From positions 7,722 to 16,564 of the forward strand of contig JAPLDC010000062.1 in NCBI GenBank assembly GCA_026391935.1: 8,843 bases of DNA. The letters are read 5' to 3'. Made by a program: the position numbers and the translations under genes. Positions within the stretch are counted from its first letter, which is position 1; each line of letters starts with the position of its first letter. Positions 6,865 to 8,843 of the stretch are shown in pieces. The notes under the pieces were generated by a model. That model was not told the origin of the DNA and did no database searches. It worked only from the letters and a program-made list of their open reading frames with translations. The stretch is from Bacteroidota bacterium (lineage in GTDB: Bacteria; Bacteroidota; Bacteroidia; 2-12-FULL-35-15).

Positions 6865-6913
6865 CAGACTCCAGACGTATGGACAATTGAAATATCTATA
6901 CGGTTGGAGTCTG
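6865..6913 (-). terminator. long hairpin downstream of trxB, probable terminator
   Basis: Positions 6865-6883 pair with 6895-6913: 19 positions with sixteen Watson-Crick pairs, two G-T wobbles and one A-G mismatch, around an 11-base loop. The outer nine base pairs (CAGACTCCA with TGGAGTCTG) are perfect. On the minus strand it follows the trxB stop by about 38 bases and is followed by AATATTTTCC, a mediocre U-tract. It could be a terminator or a 3'-end stabilising structure. Confidence 0.6.
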
Positions 6914-6951
6914 GAATTATTATACGTGTTTTGCAGAAAATATAAATCAGT

Positions 6952-7893
6952 TTAATGGATGCCTTTTTCGGCGAGATATCTTTCGGCATCCAATGCACCC
7001 ATACATCCACTTCCTGCAGCTGTAACGGCTTGCCGGTAAACATGGTCCTGAGCATCTCCTGTGGCAAAAATTCCTGGAATATTTGTTTTACTTGTTCCTG
7101 GTATGGTTTGAATATAACCGGTTTCATCCAAATTTAAAAATCCTTTAAAAATATCGGTATTTGGTTTGTGACCAATGGCAACAAAAAATCCGGTTACAAT
7201 AATTGTTCTTTCTTCCCCTTTATCATTTCCTATTAATGCACCTTCTACGGTTTTCTCACCTAAAATTTCTTTGGTATGAGAATTATAAAGAACTTCAATA
7301 TTTGGTGTATTTAATACACGGTTTTGCATTGCCTTTGAAGCGCGCATTTCGCCTTTACGAACGATCATGTATACTTTTTTACAAAGTTTAGCAAGGTAGG
7401 TTGCTTCTTCGGCAGCAGTGTCCCCGGCACCTACAATTGCTACATCCTGTCCTTTAAAAAAGAAACCGTCACAAACGGCACAGGCTGAAACACCAAAACC
7501 ATTTAATTTTTGCTCAGAAGGTAATCCCAACCATTTTGCAGAAGCTCCGGTTGCAATAATTACGCTATCAGCAGTGATGGTTGTTTTTTCATCAATTATA
7601 ACTTTATGAATCGGCCCGGTAAAATCAACAGATGTAGCCAGTCCCCAGCGAATGTCGGTTCCAAAACGTTCTGCCTGTTTTTTAAAATCTTCCATCATTT
7701 CAGGACCCATCGTTCCATTCGGGTACCCAGGAAAATTTTCAACTTCTGTGGTGATGGTTAATTGTCCGCCTGGTTGTAAGCCTTGATACATAACCGGTTT
7801 CATATCCGCTCTTGCAGCATAAATTGCTGCGGTATATCCTGCCGGTCCACTCCCAATGATCAGGCATTTAACGTGTTCTGTTTGTTCTGACAT
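6952..7893 (-). CDS. trxB: thioredoxin-disulfide reductase
   Basis: TrxB uses NADPH and FAD to reduce thioredoxin in the cytoplasm. The 313-residue protein is the normal length of the low-molecular-weight bacterial type. It shows the FAD-binding motif GSGPAGYTAAIYAARA (14-29), PGGQL (41-45), the ATG motif IATGAS (113-118), the redox-active CAVC (138-141), the NADPH-domain motif VGAGDTAAEEA (154-164) and the second FAD motif GIFATGDAQD (274-283). The NADPH phosphate loop reads VRKGEMRASK (178-187), where E. coli has HRRxxxR; the positive charges are kept, so NADPH use is likely. The ATG at 7891-7893 starts 13 residues before the glycine motif, as in homologues. The gene lies 111 bases after the DUF4249 gene on the same strand and is followed by a long hairpin. 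I see no clear promoter for it and no thioredoxin gene beside it. Confidence 0.97.
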   Translation of the reverse strand: MSEQTEHVKCLIIGSGPAGYTAAIYAARADMKPVMYQGLQPGGQLTITTEVENFPGYPNGTMGPEMMEDFKKQAERFGTDIRWGLATSVDFTGPIHKVIIDEKTTITADSVIIATGASAKWLGLPSEQKLNGFGVSACAVCDGFFFKGQDVAIVGAGDTAAEEATYLAKLCKKVYMIVRKGEMRASKAMQNRVLNTPNIEVLYNSHTKEILGEKTVEGALIGNDKGEERTIIVTGFFVAIGHKPNTDIFKGFLNLDETGYIQTIPGTSKTNIPGIFATGDAQDHVYRQAVTAAGSGCMGALDAERYLAEKGIH

Positions 7894-8004
7894 AATTTTA
7901 AATGTTTATTTAGTTGTTACGAAATTACTATTTGTTTCTTTTCTGTATTTATTTTTAAAGCATAAAAAAATATATTTAATTGTTGAAATTTAGCAATTGA
8001 CAGA

Positions 8005-8843
8005 TCAGGGTGTAGGCATTATTGTGTCGTAAAAGGCTCCCATTCCACTCCAGACACCAAGCGCCCCATTATCGATGTTGCCCAATATTGTTGTAGGCGA
8101 GGCAAATGGGTTTCCATTGCTGGAAAGAGCAGCTTCAAATGTTGTATAAAAATCTTTACTCGCTTTGTCTATCGTGCAGAATTTGATATAAATGGTATCT
8201 GATTTCCGGTAATAATTTCTTTCTTTATCTGAATCATTTAGTGCAGAATTGACATTGTCTGTTGGATCGTATCCTTTTGTATATGCAAATTCAAAACTTT
8301 TACCATTGATGAACTTGTCGTCAAATGTGGCACCGTACGGTGCAATAAAACGTCTGTCTTTTGTAGGGCGTTTTGCATACCATCTGTAATTATTTCCCGG
8401 AGCTGAAGGATCCGTTAAATGTGCATTTGCATAACCTAGTGAATCTTCCGGCGGTTGAGCCTTCCACCAAACTGAATCTAAAGCTACCGGATAAGGTATT
8501 GAGGTTGTTGATTTGTAAATTGTTCCATCGGCTGTGACAATATTCAATGAATAATTTTGACCTGAAATCCCCAGGATCGTACTTCCTTTATACACCACGC
8601 CAAGAGAAGAGCCGCTGTCAATCGCCAATGATAAAGTATCAGTAATGATACCATTTGAAACATAGACTTTTGCATCCAGAACATAAAAATCGGTTGCGGT
8701 TGTTCCTGAGATGGAAGAAAATAATGGAATTGTGCGTGTAATAATTACCTCGGCAACTTTTCCGTTTTCAATCACACCTTCAATGACAATTTTTTTGTCG
8801 GAGTTGGGAAGTTTAACATCAAGATTTTCTGTACATGCAGAAA
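8005..8843 (-). CDS. DUF4249 family lipoprotein, N-terminus cut by the window edge
   Basis: The frame is open to the right edge, so the true start lies outside the window. The codon at 8773-8775 is a GTG inside the domain (IVIEGVIENGKV), not a start. The first visible residues are SAC (Cys codon 8833-8835), the end of a lipobox, so only the signal peptide is missing. About 278 residues are visible. Features typical of DUF4249 are the opening IVIEGVIENGKVAEVIITRTIPL, the Ig-like segment with DAKVYVSNG, the SIPYPVALDSVWW motif, GNNYRWYAKRP, FDDKFINGKSFEF and the C-terminal GNIDNGALGVWSGMGA. DUF4249 proteins are Bacteroidota outer-membrane-linked lipoproteins, often encoded beside a TonB-dependent receptor; such a receptor may lie just to the right, which is inference. 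Function unknown. It ends in TGA. Confidence 0.93.
   Translation of the reverse strand, partial: SACTENLDVKLPNSDKKIVIEGVIENGKVAEVIITRTIPLFSSISGTTATDFYVLDAKVYVSNGIITDTLSLAIDSGSSLGVVYKGSTILGISGQNYSLNIVTADGTIYKSTTSIPYPVALDSVWWKAQPPEDSLGYANAHLTDPSAPGNNYRWYAKRPTKDRRFIAPYGATFDDKFINGKSFEFAYTKGYDPTDNVNSALNDSDKERNYYRKSDTIYIKFCTIDKASKDFYTTFEAALSSNGNPFASPTTILGNIDNGALGVWSGMGAFYDTIMPTP

Noticed and set aside
6752..6886. 45-residue N-terminal extension of the MORN_2 protein from an ATG at 6886
   Set aside because: The internal ATG at 6751 begins a textbook signal peptide, and the extension overlaps a -7 promoter motif and the hairpin after trxB.
7894..8004. Terminator for the DUF4249 gene and promoter for trxB
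   Set aside because: Only a 5-bp AATTG/CAATT stem before a T-rich stretch, and a one-mismatch -7 motif (7920-7927) without a -33 partner, could be found; neither is strong enough to list.
8773..8775. GTG as the start of the DUF4249 gene
   Set aside because: The frame stays open to the window edge, encodes a lipobox end (SAC) upstream, and the codon lies inside the conserved first strand of the domain.

Overview
The window comes from an AT-rich genome of the Bacteroidota, probably a Chitinophagales-, Flavobacteriales- or Sphingobacteriales-like member. The evidence is the Bacteroidota-style promoter motifs (TTG...TAnnTTTG), the absence of purine-rich Shine-Dalgarno sites, a DUF4249-type outer-membrane-associated lipoprotein, a MORN_2-repeat secreted protein, and a short cold shock protein and DnaK with phylum-typical wording. 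It looks like ordinary chromosome carrying housekeeping genes and lineage-specific envelope genes. I see no mobile element, CRISPR array, tRNA or rRNA.

Layout, left to right. A GxxExxY-family (PDDEXK_3) gene on the minus strand is broken by a one-base frameshift (6-411). Next is panB on the minus strand, the first committed step of pantothenate/CoA synthesis. Divergent from panB is a plus-strand lipoprotein of unknown function that starts at TTG (1585) and is closed by a rho-independent terminator. Then comes dnaK (2782-4689, plus), full length except for an in-frame TAA at codon 221, followed by its own terminator. That terminator abuts a convergent minus-strand alpha/beta-hydrolase lipoprotein. 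A divergent intergenic region holds a well-formed promoter for a plus-strand cold shock protein gene. A symmetric hairpin lies between that gene and a convergent minus-strand MORN_2-repeat secreted protein. To its right are trxB (thioredoxin reductase) and, running off the right edge, a DUF4249 lipoprotein cut just before its lipobox.

The genes do not form one pathway. Most look like single transcription units with their own promoter or terminator. Shared themes are stress and protein homeostasis (DnaK, cold shock protein, TrxB) and exported or lipid-anchored envelope proteins (four of the ten genes).

The most notable observation is that two of ten genes are interrupted by single-nucleotide lesions: a frameshift in GxxExxY and a nonsense codon in the normally indispensable dnaK. 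Both reading frames are otherwise well preserved, which points to sequence error or very recent mutation, not old decay. Other points of interest are a 19-position hairpin downstream of trxB, an 11-base motif shared by the downstream regions of panB and trxB, and a possible distant kinship between the two lipoproteins at either end of the window. I did not find a convincing new biological system here.
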